Of a DNA stretch of 64,000 nucleotides, positions 49,217 through 61,698 are shown in pieces. Position numbers and translations under genes: made by a program. Under the pieces are notes generated by a model that was not told where the DNA came from, did not search any database, and was given only the letters and a program-made list of their open reading frames with translations. The number at the start of each line of letters is the position of its first letter. Position 1 is the first letter of the stretch. The stretch is from Rhodobacterales bacterium (GTDB taxonomy: Bacteria > Pseudomonadota > Alphaproteobacteria > Rhodobacterales > Rhodobacteraceae), in the NCBI GenBank assembly GCA_025362795.1, contig JANYFE010000104.1, forward strand, positions 32,596 to 96,595, in the 5' to 3' direction.

Positions 49217-50602
49217 CTACTTGCCAAGTGTCTTCAGTATTCGGTCCAGCTTGGCACCTTGTGCGCTGGTTGCGGGGGCATGTTTGACCGCATTGTAATA
49301 GGCTTGCGGGTCAAAGGTCGGGATGCCCAGATGCAGATGGCTGACGGTCAAAAGCCCCATTGCCGACAGCAGTTGATACTGCCCGATGTAGAAATTCGCT
49401 GTCGCCTGCAACCGCGACGCCTTGGCGGACAGCAGCTTTTGCTCCGCGTCCAACACATCCAATGTGGTGCGCGACCCCAGAGAGGCTTCCTCCTTGACGC
49501 CGTCATAAGCCGCCTGCGCGGCCCGGATCTGTTCATCTCCCGCCGCGATCGAGGCATTGGCAACCAAAATGTTCGACCAGGCCTTGCCGACCGCTTCGCT
49601 GACATTCACGCCAGTCTGCATCAACCCGGCATGCGCTGCCTGCTGCTGCATGATCGCCTGACGATAGCCCGACGATAGCCTGCCACCGGCATAAAGGGTT
49701 TGGGTAAGCCCCACCCCAATCGATTCCGTCATCGTCCCAAGGTTGAAATTGTCCGAATTGACCGCCTGCTTAACGCCTGCCGACCCGGTCACATTTGGCT
49801 TCATCTGAGCCTTGGCCAACTGCACACCGATGTCAGCCGCTTTGACCTGATGCTGGACCTGCAAGATCACGGGGTGAGTGCGCAATGCCACCGCGCGGGC
49901 CGCTTCAACAGTCCTTGCCGTTACAGGGGACTTCGGAAGACCCGACAATTTGCCCGGATAATGCCCTATCGCGGCATTATAGCGTTCGCGTGCCAGGTTA
50001 TAGGAACCCTGCGACGACGCCAGTGCCGCATTGGCGGATGCCAGTTGCGCTTCAGCCAGCGCGACATCGGTGCGGGTAACTTCGCCCACGTCAAAACGGT
50101 CTCTGGCCGCCCGCAAATCTTGGGTGATCAGCCGGACGTTGGATTGTTGCGCCGCAACCAGTTCAGTCTGCAACCCCATGTTAACATAAGCCGAAACGGC
50201 ATCAAGCAGCACCTGCTGTTCGATATTTATCAAGGATTGCTGTGATGCAAACACCAGCTCATTCTTGATGTCGATGTTCAGCGCTCCCCGGCCGAAATCA
50301 AACAGGGGCATTGACGCAGACAACGACATTGAAAGCGGTATCTGCACAAAGTTCAGGTCGCTATGCGACGGATCCGTGCGGTTGAGCGCTGCATCAGCGC
50401 TGAACTGCAATGTTGGCCGCAAGGCCCCGACTGCATCGGCCACATCTTCATCTGCCGCACGCAGAATTGCCTGGTTCTGATCCAAAAGATGCGACGCCCG
50501 ATAGGCCGAGATCAGCGCATCCGACAGCGTTTCGGCCTGCAAGGCCGGGGGGCCGAAACCCAAAACGCCAACGGCCACGACTGCCCAAAGTTTCCGCATC
50601 AT
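49217..50602 (-). CDS. tolC: TolC family outer-membrane efflux channel
   Basis: The 461-residue product has a signal peptide (MMRKLWAVVAVGVLGFGPPALQA) and two homologous TolC repeats of long helices and strands: LSDALISAYRASHLLDQNQA opening repeat 1, and the second repeat beginning near residue 235. The VGEVTRTDVALAEAQLA and LGSRTTLDVLDAEQKLL segments are the matching family motifs of the two halves. It forms the trimeric outer-membrane exit duct for type I secretion and RND/ABC pumps. It lies between the methyltransferase and popZ genes, a conserved alphaproteobacterial order. Confidence 0.95.
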   Translation of the reverse strand: MMRKLWAVVAVGVLGFGPPALQAETLSDALISAYRASHLLDQNQAILRAADEDVADAVGALRPTLQFSADAALNRTDPSHSDLNFVQIPLSMSLSASMPLFDFGRGALNIDIKNELVFASQQSLINIEQQVLLDAVSAYVNMGLQTELVAAQQSNVRLITQDLRAARDRFDVGEVTRTDVALAEAQLASANAALASSQGSYNLARERYNAAIGHYPGKLSGLPKSPVTARTVEAARAVALRTHPVILQVQHQVKAADIGVQLAKAQMKPNVTGSAGVKQAVNSDNFNLGTMTESIGVGLTQTLYAGGRLSSGYRQAIMQQQAAHAGLMQTGVNVSEAVGKAWSNILVANASIAAGDEQIRAAQAAYDGVKEEASLGSRTTLDVLDAEQKLLSAKASRLQATANFYIGQYQLLSAMGLLTVSHLHLGIPTFDPQAYYNAVKHAPATSAQGAKLDRILKTLGK

Positions 50603-50677
50603 TCACCTCTACATCTGGACGGGCCACGATGCACTTGCGTCGGGCCACTATAGCTATCGGTCAAAACCGATAGAGAT

Positions 50678-51319
50678 TCAAAGAACAAAGCCGCGTTCAG
50701 CCTCAAAACCCGGCAAGATGGGCGCCGTCGCGTTGAATATGGAACGCCAGCTCACCACGCCGTCAAGCTTGTAACCGATCCTCGCAGTTCCAAGGGCCCC
50801 CGACATGAATATCGCCGCGATCCGACCGCCCTCTTTCAACTGGTTCAACACGGCATCAGGCACCACTTCCACCGCACCCTGTGCGATGATGATATCGAAG
50901 GGGCCGTCGCTCTTAGCGCCAGCCGCCAACGCTCCTGCAACCACCGTGGCGCGTCCTGCCAAAGCCGCCTTTGCCGCCGCGGCCATCGCGGCATCCTCTT
51001 CGACGGCCACTACATCACAGCCCATCTCTGCCATCACCGCCGTGGAATAACCAAGCCCGCAGCCAAGGTCCAACACCCGTTCGCCCGGTTGAATATCCAG
51101 CATATCCAGCAGTTTGGCCAGACTCCGCGCCTCAAGAACTACGCGGCGATGCGCAATTTCGATATTTTGCCCAACATAAGCCGCCTCGCGCATCACCTGC
51201 GGCACAAAGCTTTCACGTGGAACGGCCAGCATGGCGGCGATGATCGGAAACTTGGTCACATCCGAAGGCCGAACCTGAGTGTCGACCATCATCACGCGGC
51301 GGGTGGAGAATTCGCTCAT
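50678..51319 (-). CDS. Protein-L-isoaspartate O-methyltransferase family protein
   Basis: The 213-residue SAM-dependent methyltransferase has VLDLGCGLGYSTAVMAEMG as motif I near residue 80, followed by the acidic VVAVEED. The opening REVxM-like region differs from classical Pcm, and the gene is of the alphaproteobacterial tolC-linked subtype, so repair of isoaspartyl proteins is not certain. It lies 75 bases upstream of tolC on the same strand and is probably cotranscribed with it. Confidence 0.88.
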   Translation of the reverse strand: MSEFSTRRVMMVDTQVRPSDVTKFPIIAAMLAVPRESFVPQVMREAAYVGQNIEIAHRRVVLEARSLAKLLDMLDIQPGERVLDLGCGLGYSTAVMAEMGCDVVAVEEDAAMAAAAKAALAGRATVVAGALAAGAKSDGPFDIIIAQGAVEVVPDAVLNQLKEGGRIAAIFMSGALGTARIGYKLDGVVSWRSIFNATAPILPGFEAERGFVL

Positions 51320-51429
51320 TCAGCTTCTCTTGGATCTGATGCGTTGCCGCTTCGTCTTGCCACAGATGGCAGAGGGGAGCAACGGGCGATACACTGCCCC
51401 CGCCCCGCCAGTCCGCACATTTCATTGTG

Positions 51430-51969
51430 CTATTTTGCCATTGCTCCAAAGATTCGCGCCCGGTGTTCAGTCAGGTAGATTCGCAGCCAAGGGGTGAAGC
51501 GTTCCGGCGCGGCCAGAACGGCGGCATCGAGTTCGGCCAGCGTCATCCAGCAAGTATCGGCGATTTCCGCAACGTCAGGTCGGACAGGGGGGCGCGAGCC
51601 GGCCACCGCCAAAAAGACATCCACCACCTCGTGTTCGATCAAGCCGCGCCCAACCTTGGCACGGTATTCGACCTGACCCACCGGAACCATCGACAGGCCA
51701 GAGATACCCAATTCTTCCTGCAACCTGCGCCGCGCACAGATGTCGGCGGCCTCATTCCACTTCGGATGGGTGCAGCAGCTGTTCGCCCACAGCCCCGGCG
51801 TGTGGTACTTCCCCAAGGCCCGCTGTTGCATCAATATGTGGTCGCCCGCCGTGACGAAAACCGACACAGCTTTGTGCCGCAGGCCGCGCTGATGTACCTC
51901 CAGCTTTTCAACCTGTTGCAGATGACCCGCGACCCAGGACGGGATCATGTCTTTTGCTGTATCGGTCAC
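51430..51969 (-). CDS. idi: Isopentenyl-diphosphate delta-isomerase (type I)
   Basis: The 179-residue Nudix-fold enzyme interconverts IPP and DMAPP for isoprenoid (carotenoid, quinone) synthesis. The catalytic Cys is in GLWANSCCTHP, near residue 65, and the catalytic Glu region in RRLQEELGI is present, as is LLMQQR-like substrate binding (ILMQQRALGKYHTPG). Its ATG overlaps the hisI stop (ATGA at 51966-51969), so it is translationally coupled to a histidine gene. Confidence 0.95.
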   Translation of the reverse strand: MTDTAKDMIPSWVAGHLQQVEKLEVHQRGLRHKAVSVFVTAGDHILMQQRALGKYHTPGLWANSCCTHPKWNEAADICARRRLQEELGISGLSMVPVGQVEYRAKVGRGLIEHEVVDVFLAVAGSRPPVRPDVAEIADTCWMTLAELDAAVLAAPERFTPWLRIYLTEHRARIFGAMAK

Positions 51970-52325
51970 GCCATTGGCTCCAGAACCTCGACCTCTTCGC
52001 CATTACGGACAGCCGCGAAAAAACATGACCGACGGTTGGTGTGACAAGCCGGTCCCTGCTGCTCGACCAGCAGCAGCAGACAGTCGCGGTCACAGTCGAT
52101 CCGCATCTCCACCAGCTTTTGCACGTGGCCCGAGGTTTCGCCCTTGACCCAGAATGCACTGCGCGACCGCGACCAGTAGGTAACTTGCCCACTGTCCAAC
52201 GATCGCTTCACCGATTGTTCACTCATCCAGGCGAACATCAGCACCTCGCCGCTGGAATGATCTTGCGCTATGCAGGGGATCAGGCCCGTGACATCAAATT
52301 TCAAACTCGCGGGGTCAAAGACCAT
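51966..52325 (-). CDS. hisI: Phosphoribosyl-AMP cyclohydrolase
   Basis: The 119-residue enzyme opens the purine ring of phosphoribosyl-AMP in histidine synthesis. The motifs VLMFAWMSEQSVKRSLDSG, YWSRSRSAFWVKGETSGH, IDCDRDCLLLLVEQQGPACH and the C-terminal CF of SCFFA carry the metal ligands (Asp and Cys). The length is that of a stand-alone HisI without HisE. It is divergent from the Fe-S scaffold gene. Confidence 0.96.
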   Translation of the reverse strand: MVFDPASLKFDVTGLIPCIAQDHSSGEVLMFAWMSEQSVKRSLDSGQVTYWSRSRSAFWVKGETSGHVQKLVEMRIDCDRDCLLLLVEQQGPACHTNRRSCFFAAVRNGEEVEVLEPMA

Positions 52326-52390
52326 ATTCTTCTCCTTGGCGCGGCACCTGGCCGAGCCTATCTAGCAAAGATAAGTCAGAAAGCCACGGT

Positions 52391-52834
52391 ATGAGCGATA
52401 GTGACCTCGTCAAACTGTATTCCGGTCGGATACTCGCGCTGGCCGCGGACATTCCGCACCTGGGTCGTCTGGCTTCGCCCGCCGGTTCATCGCGCAAACG
52501 CTCGCCTCTGTGCGGATCAACGGTCACAGTCGACGTGGTTGTGGACAAGGGTCGCGTCACCCAATTCGCCCAGGATGTGAAAGCCTGCGCCTTGGGGCAG
52601 GCCTCTGCTGCCATTCTGGGAGAGGCGGTGCTTGGCCGCAACCGCGCCGAACTAGAAGCTGCCCGCGCAGCAGTGGCCGCGATGCTGACGTCCGGTGGCC
52701 CAATCCCCACCGCGCCGTTTCAGGGCTACCAAGCCCTGATCCCGGCCCGCGATTACAAAAACCGTCACGCCTCGATCCTGTTGGCCCTTGATGCCGCCTG
52801 TGAAGCGGTGGCCCAAGCCGAAGCTGCCGCATAA
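52391..52834 (+). CDS. Iron-sulfur cluster assembly scaffold-like protein (IscU/NifU-N type)
   Basis: The 147-residue product has the IscU fold with two of the three cluster-binding Cys visible: SPLCGSTVTVD at about residue 41 and DVKACALGQASAAILGE at about 70. The third position appears as KNRHASILLALDA, with His replacing Cys, as in related scaffold-like proteins of this family. A role in Fe-S assembly or an accessory function is likely. It ends just before a perfect 13-base hairpin. Confidence 0.85.
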   Translation: MSDSDLVKLYSGRILALAADIPHLGRLASPAGSSRKRSPLCGSTVTVDVVVDKGRVTQFAQDVKACALGQASAAILGEAVLGRNRAELEAARAAVAAMLTSGGPIPTAPFQGYQALIPARDYKNRHASILLALDAACEAVAQAEAAA

Positions 52835-52839
52835 AAAAA

Positions 52840-52869
52840 CCGCCGCACATTCAAAGGAATGTGCGGCGG
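52840..52869 (-). terminator. Strong terminator of the 40-residue protein gene (bidirectional)
   Basis: CCGCCGCACATTC (52840-52852) pairs perfectly with GAATGTGCGGCGG (52857-52869) around AAAG. On the minus strand it is followed by seven U, a textbook intrinsic terminator for transcription coming from the small gene at 52960-53082. On the plus strand it follows the scaffold gene without a U-run. Confidence 0.9.
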
Positions 52870-52959
52870 CAAGTGGCGTATCCGAAACGGGCGGCGAGGG
52901 GACAGGCAACTTGGGAAAGGTGCAATCGCAGGCCCGCAGAGTTCAGAACGCAGGCAGTA

Positions 52960-53082
52960 TCAGGCCGCGCCGGACAGGGTCAGTCCGACGAACAGCAAAA
53001 TAAACAAAGAGGCGACACCAAAAGCATCCTCAAGCAACGTTGGGGTAGAACGCGACAGGATGGCTTTAATTTCGGAAATCAT
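52960..53082 (-). CDS. 40-residue single-span membrane protein, probable SOS-induced gene
   Basis: An unbroken ATG-to-TGA frame encodes 40 residues: a charged N-terminus MISEIKAILSRSTP, TLLEDAFG, then a hydrophobic span VASLFILLFVGLTL (about residues 23-36) and a short SGAA tail. GAGG lies six bases before the ATG. A perfect GAAC-N7-GAAC LexA box lies about 56 bases upstream, and a 13-base hairpin with U7 follows 90 bases after the stop, so this is an independent unit. Size, topology and SOS control recall Caulobacter SidA (division inhibitor) and E. coli TisB (membrane toxin), but no sequence relationship is claimed. It lies between recG and the Fe-S scaffold gene. Confidence 0.8.
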   Translation of the reverse strand: MISEIKAILSRSTPTLLEDAFGVASLFILLFVGLTLSGAA

Positions 53083-53137
53083 GGCGACCTCGCTGGTTTG
53101 TTGCTATATTGTTCTCACGCGCGGCGCCCGCTGTAAA

Positions 53138-53162
53138 GAACTTTTTAAGAACTGCCGAGAAC
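53138..53162 (-). promoter_or_regulatory. SOS (LexA) box upstream of the 40-residue protein
   Basis: GAAC (53138-53141), seven bases, GAAC (53149-53152) is a perfect match to the alphaproteobacterial LexA operator. A third GAAC at 53159-53162 follows at six-base spacing. On the minus strand the box runs straight into TTTACA (53137-53132), a likely -35 element, so LexA would cover the promoter. It lies after the recG stop and before the small gene. The lexA promoter has the same three-half-site layout. Confidence 0.75.
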
Positions 53163-53172
53163 AAAATAAAAA

Positions 53173-57434
<4,262 letters not shown>

Positions 57435-58145
57435 TCAGGCGCTGGCGACCAAACGCGGTTCCGATGCGGCGGCCGGTTCCCGCAGGACGTAGCCGCGGCC
57501 CCACACGGTTTCAATATAGTTCTGCCCACCCGTCGCCTCCGCCAGCTTTTTGCGCAGCTTGCAGATGAAAACATCGATGATTTTCAACTCTGGCTCGTCC
57601 ATTCCGCCATAAAGATGGTTTAAAAACATCTCTTTGGTCAACGTTGTTCCTTTCCGCAGGCTTAGCAGTTCCAGCATCTGGTATTCCTTACCGGTCAGAT
57701 GCACCGAGGCACCATCGACATCCACAGTTTTGGCATCGAGATTGACGCTGAACCGCCCAGTCCGGATGACCGACTGTGAATGGCCCTTGGACCGCCGGAT
57801 AATTGCATGAATACGCGCCACCAGTTCCTCGCGATGGAACGGTTTGGTCAGGTAGTCATCCGCACCAAATCCAAATCCTTTGATTTTGCTTTCTGTGTCG
57901 TCCGAGCCTGAAAGAATCAGGATTGGCGTTTCGATTCTGGCCTGACGCAGTTGGCGCAGCACTTCGTGCCCGGACATATCAGGCAGGTTAAGATCCAGAA
58001 GGATCAGATCGTAATCATATAACTTCGCCAGATCGACGCCATCTTCACCAAGATCCGTGCAGTAAACGTTCAGATTGGCATGAGTCAGCATCAATTCGAT
58101 GCTGCGAGAGGTCGTTGGGTCGTCTTCCACCAGAAGTATACGCAT
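57435..58145 (-). CDS. ctrA: Cell-cycle response regulator CtrA
   Basis: CtrA is the master regulator of cell cycle, motility and gene-transfer-agent genes in alphaproteobacteria. The 236-residue OmpR-type regulator has the phosphorylated Asp51 in [18 protein letters not shown] and an almost invariant DNA-binding domain: [40 protein letters not shown] and [13 protein letters not shown]. The start at 58145 (MRILLVEDD) is the conserved one. Upstream lie TTAA half-sites consistent with autoregulation, then sciP on the same strand. No CckA/ChpT phosphorelay gene is in the window. Confidence 0.97.
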   Translation of the reverse strand: MRILLVEDDPTTSRSIELMLTHANLNVYCTDLGEDGVDLAKLYDYDLILLDLNLPDMSGHEVLRQLRQARIETPILILSGSDDTESKIKGFGFGADDYLTKPFHREELVARIHAIIRRSKGHSQSVIRTGRFSVNLDAKTVDVDGASVHLTGKEYQMLELLSLRKGTTLTKEMFLNHLYGGMDEPELKIIDVFICKLRKKLAEATGGQNYIETVWGRGYVLREPAAASEPRLVASA

Positions 58146-58175
58146 CGCTGAATGCTCCGTCACAGCCCTTGTTCG

Positions 58176-58213
58176 TTAACGACTTTGGCAATCAATGGTT
58201 AACGGAGGGTTAC
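58176..58213. promoter_or_regulatory. CtrA-type binding sites upstream of ctrA
   Basis: TTAAC at 58176-58180, and TTAA (58199-58202)-N7-TTAC (58210-58213), one mismatch from the CtrA consensus TTAA-N7-TTAA. They lie in the 95 bases between sciP and ctrA, consistent with CtrA and SciP acting on the ctrA promoter. Confidence 0.55.
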
Positions 58214-58240
58214 TCTGCCAGAACATGTAAAAAAAACAAC

Positions 58241-58519
58241 CTAAAGTTGTCTATATTTTTGAATTGAAGTGACGCGCAGGGCTTTGACGCCATGCTGTTC
58301 GACGGCCTGACGCCACAGAGTGAATTCTTCTTCAGACAAGGCATAGCGCTCTTGCGCCTCAGTCTGGGTAATCAGGCCGTGCATCACCGCCATGACCACA
58401 ACAGCCTTGCGGCTGGCGACCCAGCGTCGGGTATCAGGAGGCGGCAAATCGGCGCGTGACAGGATGCTGCCATCCGGTAGGGTCACGCGCCGCGGTCCGT
58501 CAACTTTTTTGAGATACAT
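58241..58519 (-). CDS. sciP: CtrA inhibitor SciP (DUF1153)
   Basis: SciP binds CtrA and blocks its activation of transcription in Caulobacter. The 92-residue product has the family pattern VTLPDGSILSRADLPPPDTR, RWVASRKAVVVMAVMHGLIT, AQERYALSEEEFTLWRQAV and HGVKALRVTSIQKYR, covering nearly the whole protein. The start at 58519 (MYLKKVDGP) fits the family; an in-frame start at 58546 would add nine residues. It is directly upstream of its target partner ctrA on the same strand. Confidence 0.92.
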   Translation of the reverse strand: MYLKKVDGPRRVTLPDGSILSRADLPPPDTRRWVASRKAVVVMAVMHGLITQTEAQERYALSEEEFTLWRQAVEQHGVKALRVTSIQKYRQL

Positions 58520-58655
58520 GTGCGGCTCCTCGTCTTGTGCCGCCAAAATGCGGTATCGGCCTTAAGCAAGGGTGAAGCTGAATGGGTGTGGGGGGGTTGA
58601 GAGTAGCGGGCATTTTCCTATATTGCAGCGTGAAATCCCCCGGAAAGCCGCAATC

Positions 58656-59789
58656 ATGCTCGACCAACCCCTCAATTCTTTGGGCCTGCCCAAACCGCCC
58701 GCACAAACTCGGGTCGTCGTGGCGATGTCGGGCGGGGTAGACAGTTCGGTCGTCGCTGCGATGCTGGCAGAGCAAGGTTACGATGTCGTGGGGGTCACTT
58801 TGCAACTTTACGACCACGGTGCTGCCCTGGCCAAAAAGGGCGCCTGCTGTGCAGGCCGCGATATCCACGACGCGCGACGTGTGGCAGAGGCGATGGGGTT
58901 TCCGCACTACGTACTAGACTATGAAAACACCTTCCGCTCTGCGGTGATGGAGGAATTCGCCGACGCCTATCTGTCTGGCGCAACCCCGGTGCCCTGCATC
59001 CGTTGCAATGAGCGGGTCAAATTCAAGGATCTGCTGGCGACGGCCAAGGATCTTAGCGCCGATTGTATGGCGACCGGACATTATATCCAGCGCAAATTTG
59101 GGGTCGGGCCAGAACTGCACCGGGCGACAGATGCGAACCGGGATCAAAGCTATTTCCTGTTCTCGACCACCCCGGACCAACTGGATTACCTGCGCTTCCC
59201 CTTGGGGCATCTGGGATCCAAAGCGGAAACGCGGGCGCTTGCCGCGCGTTATGGGCTTGCGGTCGCGGACAAGCCCGACAGTCAGGACATTTGTTTCGTA
59301 CCGAACGGAAACTACGCAGCGGTGATTGAGAAACTGCGACCAGGGGCTTCCGATCCGGGCGACATTGTGGACCTGGAGGGAAGGGTGCTGGGGCAGCATC
59401 ACGGGATCATTCATTACACGGTTGGACAGCGGCGCGGGCTGGGGATCGGGGGGCTGGAGGACCCGCTTTATGTGGTGAAACTCGACCCTGTTCTGCGACG
59501 GGTGATTGTCGGGCCCAAGGCCGCGCTGGCCACCCGAGTCATTCCGGTGCGCGAGATCAACTGGCTGGGGGATGAGCCATTCCTGGCGCGCGAGGAATGG
59601 CATCTGGACGTCAAAGTCCGCTCGACCCGCCCGCCCCGCGCGGCGATCGTGCGGCCGTTATCGGCGACCGAGGCAGAAGTCGAATTGCTCGAACCCGAAG
59701 ATGGTGTATCGGCGGGCCAGGCATGCGTTTTTTACGCTGCTGAAGGGTCGCGTGTGTTTGGCGGGGGCTGGGTCTGGCGAGGCAAATGA
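58656..59789 (+). CDS. mnmA: tRNA 2-thiouridine(34) synthase MnmA
   Basis: MnmA adds sulfur to U34 of tRNA-Lys, -Glu and -Gln. The 377-residue product has the ATP pyrophosphatase P-loop [16 protein letters not shown], the first catalytic Cys in [13 protein letters not shown] and the second in [11 protein letters not shown], and [11 protein letters not shown] in the central domain. The ATG at 58656 follows ggaaag; the frame opens earlier at 58572. A TATATT at 58618-58623 could be its -10 element. Divergent from sciP. Confidence 0.96.
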   Translation: MLDQPLNSLGLPKPPAQTRVVVAMSGGVDSSVVAAMLAEQGYDVVGVTLQLYDHGAALAKKGACCAGRDIHDARRVAEAMGFPHYVLDYENTFRSAVMEEFADAYLSGATPVPCIRCNERVKFKDLLATAKDLSADCMATGHYIQRKFGVGPELHRATDANRDQSYFLFSTTPDQLDYLRFPLGHLGSKAETRALAARYGLAVADKPDSQDICFVPNGNYAAVIEKLRPGASDPGDIVDLEGRVLGQHHGIIHYTVGQRRGLGIGGLEDPLYVVKLDPVLRRVIVGPKAALATRVIPVREINWLGDEPFLAREEWHLDVKVRSTRPPRAAIVRPLSATEAEVELLEPEDGVSAGQACVFYAAEGSRVFGGGWVWRGK

Positions 59790-61172
59790 GGCGTCCAGTT
59801 CTGGAGTTTTAAAAATACATACTATTTCAACATTCTGAAATCGTGAAGTTTTTTGGCTGTCGATGTGCTTTGGATTCCCTCCGGGGCAGCAATGTCAATC
59901 CTGAAAAGTGGCCGGCATGCATCCGGCCCGGATCAGTGTATGCAGATTGACGTGACGTGCCCCATATTCCGAATTTGCCGCTTGAACCGGCGCGACTTGA
60001 CGATTTTGGCAACCACTTCTGACTATCCATATGCCAAGTGCGGGTTGCCCGGATAAAGCCGTGCTACCACCGCCTGTCGCATCGCGATTGTCAGCCGGTC
60101 ATGGAAAATTGGCACTGCCCGCTCTGCCTCCAAGGCTGACAGCTAACCATCCTCACAGCGCCAGCACCGAAAGCCAACCAGTCCACGCTGTCTTTTCGCA
60201 TCGACACCAGCATTCTGTGGTCTTGCTTGGAATAAGCTGCCGCACCGACGCGGGCTCGGTCCCGATTTGGTGCGCGCTCCCTGCTAAGATGCCCGATTTG
60301 CGCCACCGCAGTTGCGAGATCGGCTTCGGTGATCGTGGCCAACCTGCCCGGCTCGGCCTGAACATCACCGGGCAACGTGCCCGATGCCCGTTCAATGCCG
60401 GCGACAAAGCGCGGTTCGGCCGCAACCTTGAGCCCCCATGTTCTGGGCTGACTGCGCCATGACACCAGTTCAGCGGCGCCTGCCCAACAATCTTGCGCGA
60501 CCAATCACGATGCTCTCAGTACGCTTACAACATCGTGCGCGGCAAAGGCGGGGCAAAGGCCGTATGCAGCCGCGATGTTCAGAAAAGTGGATGGCCGCCC
60601 ACCCACAAGGGTCCCGCCCGATTTGGCCGGGGACACACTGCCATCCCACTGGCGGTAAGAAAGCATGTTTTGCCGCTCGGCAAGCGACAAGACCGCAACA
60701 CAGACGTCGTCCCAGCGCGGAAGCGGGTTCGGCAGCTGCGGGTTTTGGCACGGCCCTGCCCCCCAAAAGGTCTGCTCGGCCCAGCCCAGCGCGCCAACGC
60801 CTTGCAACCAAGCTGATGCGCAGTCGAGTAGTTATGAACCTCGCCGGGCCCGTCGCGCGGCGGCAGGTTGCCGACCAGAAAGCTGCTAACAGCCGCAGTC
60901 CAATCAGAAGCCGGGCCCAATGACGTTACTCTGTCGCAACTTTTTGCGAGGCTGACAGCGGCGAAAGGTAGGAGACCCACCCGCGCAAGATCAATGTGCT
61001 GCAAACCATAGACGCCATGCGGTTAAATCAACACCGAACTTTGGGCAGGTGCAAGGCACATCAACCATCCAAGCAGGATGGGCCCCCTTCACCACGGTGA
61101 AATAAGCCCCTTTGACATCACATAGGGCTGGGCCAGCATAGCGCAGACACCATCTACGCAAGGCTGTAGTAA
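59790..61172. other. Gene-poor stretch of about 1.4 kb
   Basis: No gene with recognisable similarity was found on either strand. Several overlapping open frames occur in all directions, with atypical composition (many Cys, Trp, His and Pro codons), as expected for non-coding or decayed DNA. The part next to mnmA (59800-59880) is A/T-rich. One frame on the minus strand is interrupted by a single TGA and is listed separately. The stretch is flanked on the right by a broken PRC-barrel gene. Confidence 0.6.
60091..60831 (-). pseudogene. Possible decayed gene with in-frame stop, function unrecognised
   Basis: One minus-strand frame runs 247 codons with a single internal TGA (60505-60507). Before the stop it contains SLAERQNMLSYRQWDG, FLNIAAAYGLCPAF and HDVVSVLRAS. 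After it come LVAQDCWAGAAELVSWRSQP, EPRFVAGIERASGTLPGDV and ATITEADLATAVAQIG. The composition after the stop is protein-like, but I do not recognise the family, and long open frames antisense to high-GC DNA are common. No ribosome-binding site was found. Confidence 0.3.
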
Positions 61173-61472
61173 CTAGTGATCCATATGCTCCGGCATGGCC
61201 GTGACCTGTTCCTTGGTCCGCCCCGTCATCGCATGAACCGTGCCGTCCAGATCGCGCATGAACGTCAGATCTTTCACCGCCAGCATGACCGGCTATGCAC
61301 CGATTCCCAGAAAGCCGCCGACGTCGACCACCACCTGACTGGAACTGCCCATGCCGTGCACATTCGACACAGTGCCGATTTTCGCATCATCTGCTCCGTA
61401 AACCACCGCAGCGGCCAAAGTGTCCGGCGCGAAATCGACTGCGTTCGGCACCACGTTGTTGAATTGGTCCAT
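61173..61472 (-). pseudogene. PRC-barrel domain gene with premature stop
   Basis: The start at 61472 has AGGAG eight bases upstream and gives MDQFNNVVPNAVDFAPDTL, VVYGADDAKIGTVSNVHGM, VVVDVGGFLGIGA, a typical small PRC-barrel protein. A TAG at 61293-61295 interrupts it at codon 60. The same frame continues PVMLAVKDLTFMRDLDGTVH, AMTGRTKEQVTAMPEHMDH to a natural TAG at 61173. A Lys codon AAG changed to TAG would explain the break. It lies next to the decayed stretch and is probably non-functional unless the TAG is suppressed. Confidence 0.75.
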
Positions 61473-61698
61473 AGTTTTCGCTCCTGAAAATGTGTGAAAC
61501 TGTTCGAAAAGTCGATCAACGCACCGCCGGGATTCCAGTTCCTGGCGAACCGGCAATCGGATCTTCGTGCCGGCGGAAAATTGGTAGGATTTGCGGAGAG
61601 CCCGCACATCACACCGCGCAAACTCGCCGAGGCCCAACGCCCAGGTTGGAGCCCTTAAACATTTCAATCAAAGCTATAGCGCGTTCATGACCGGGCGA

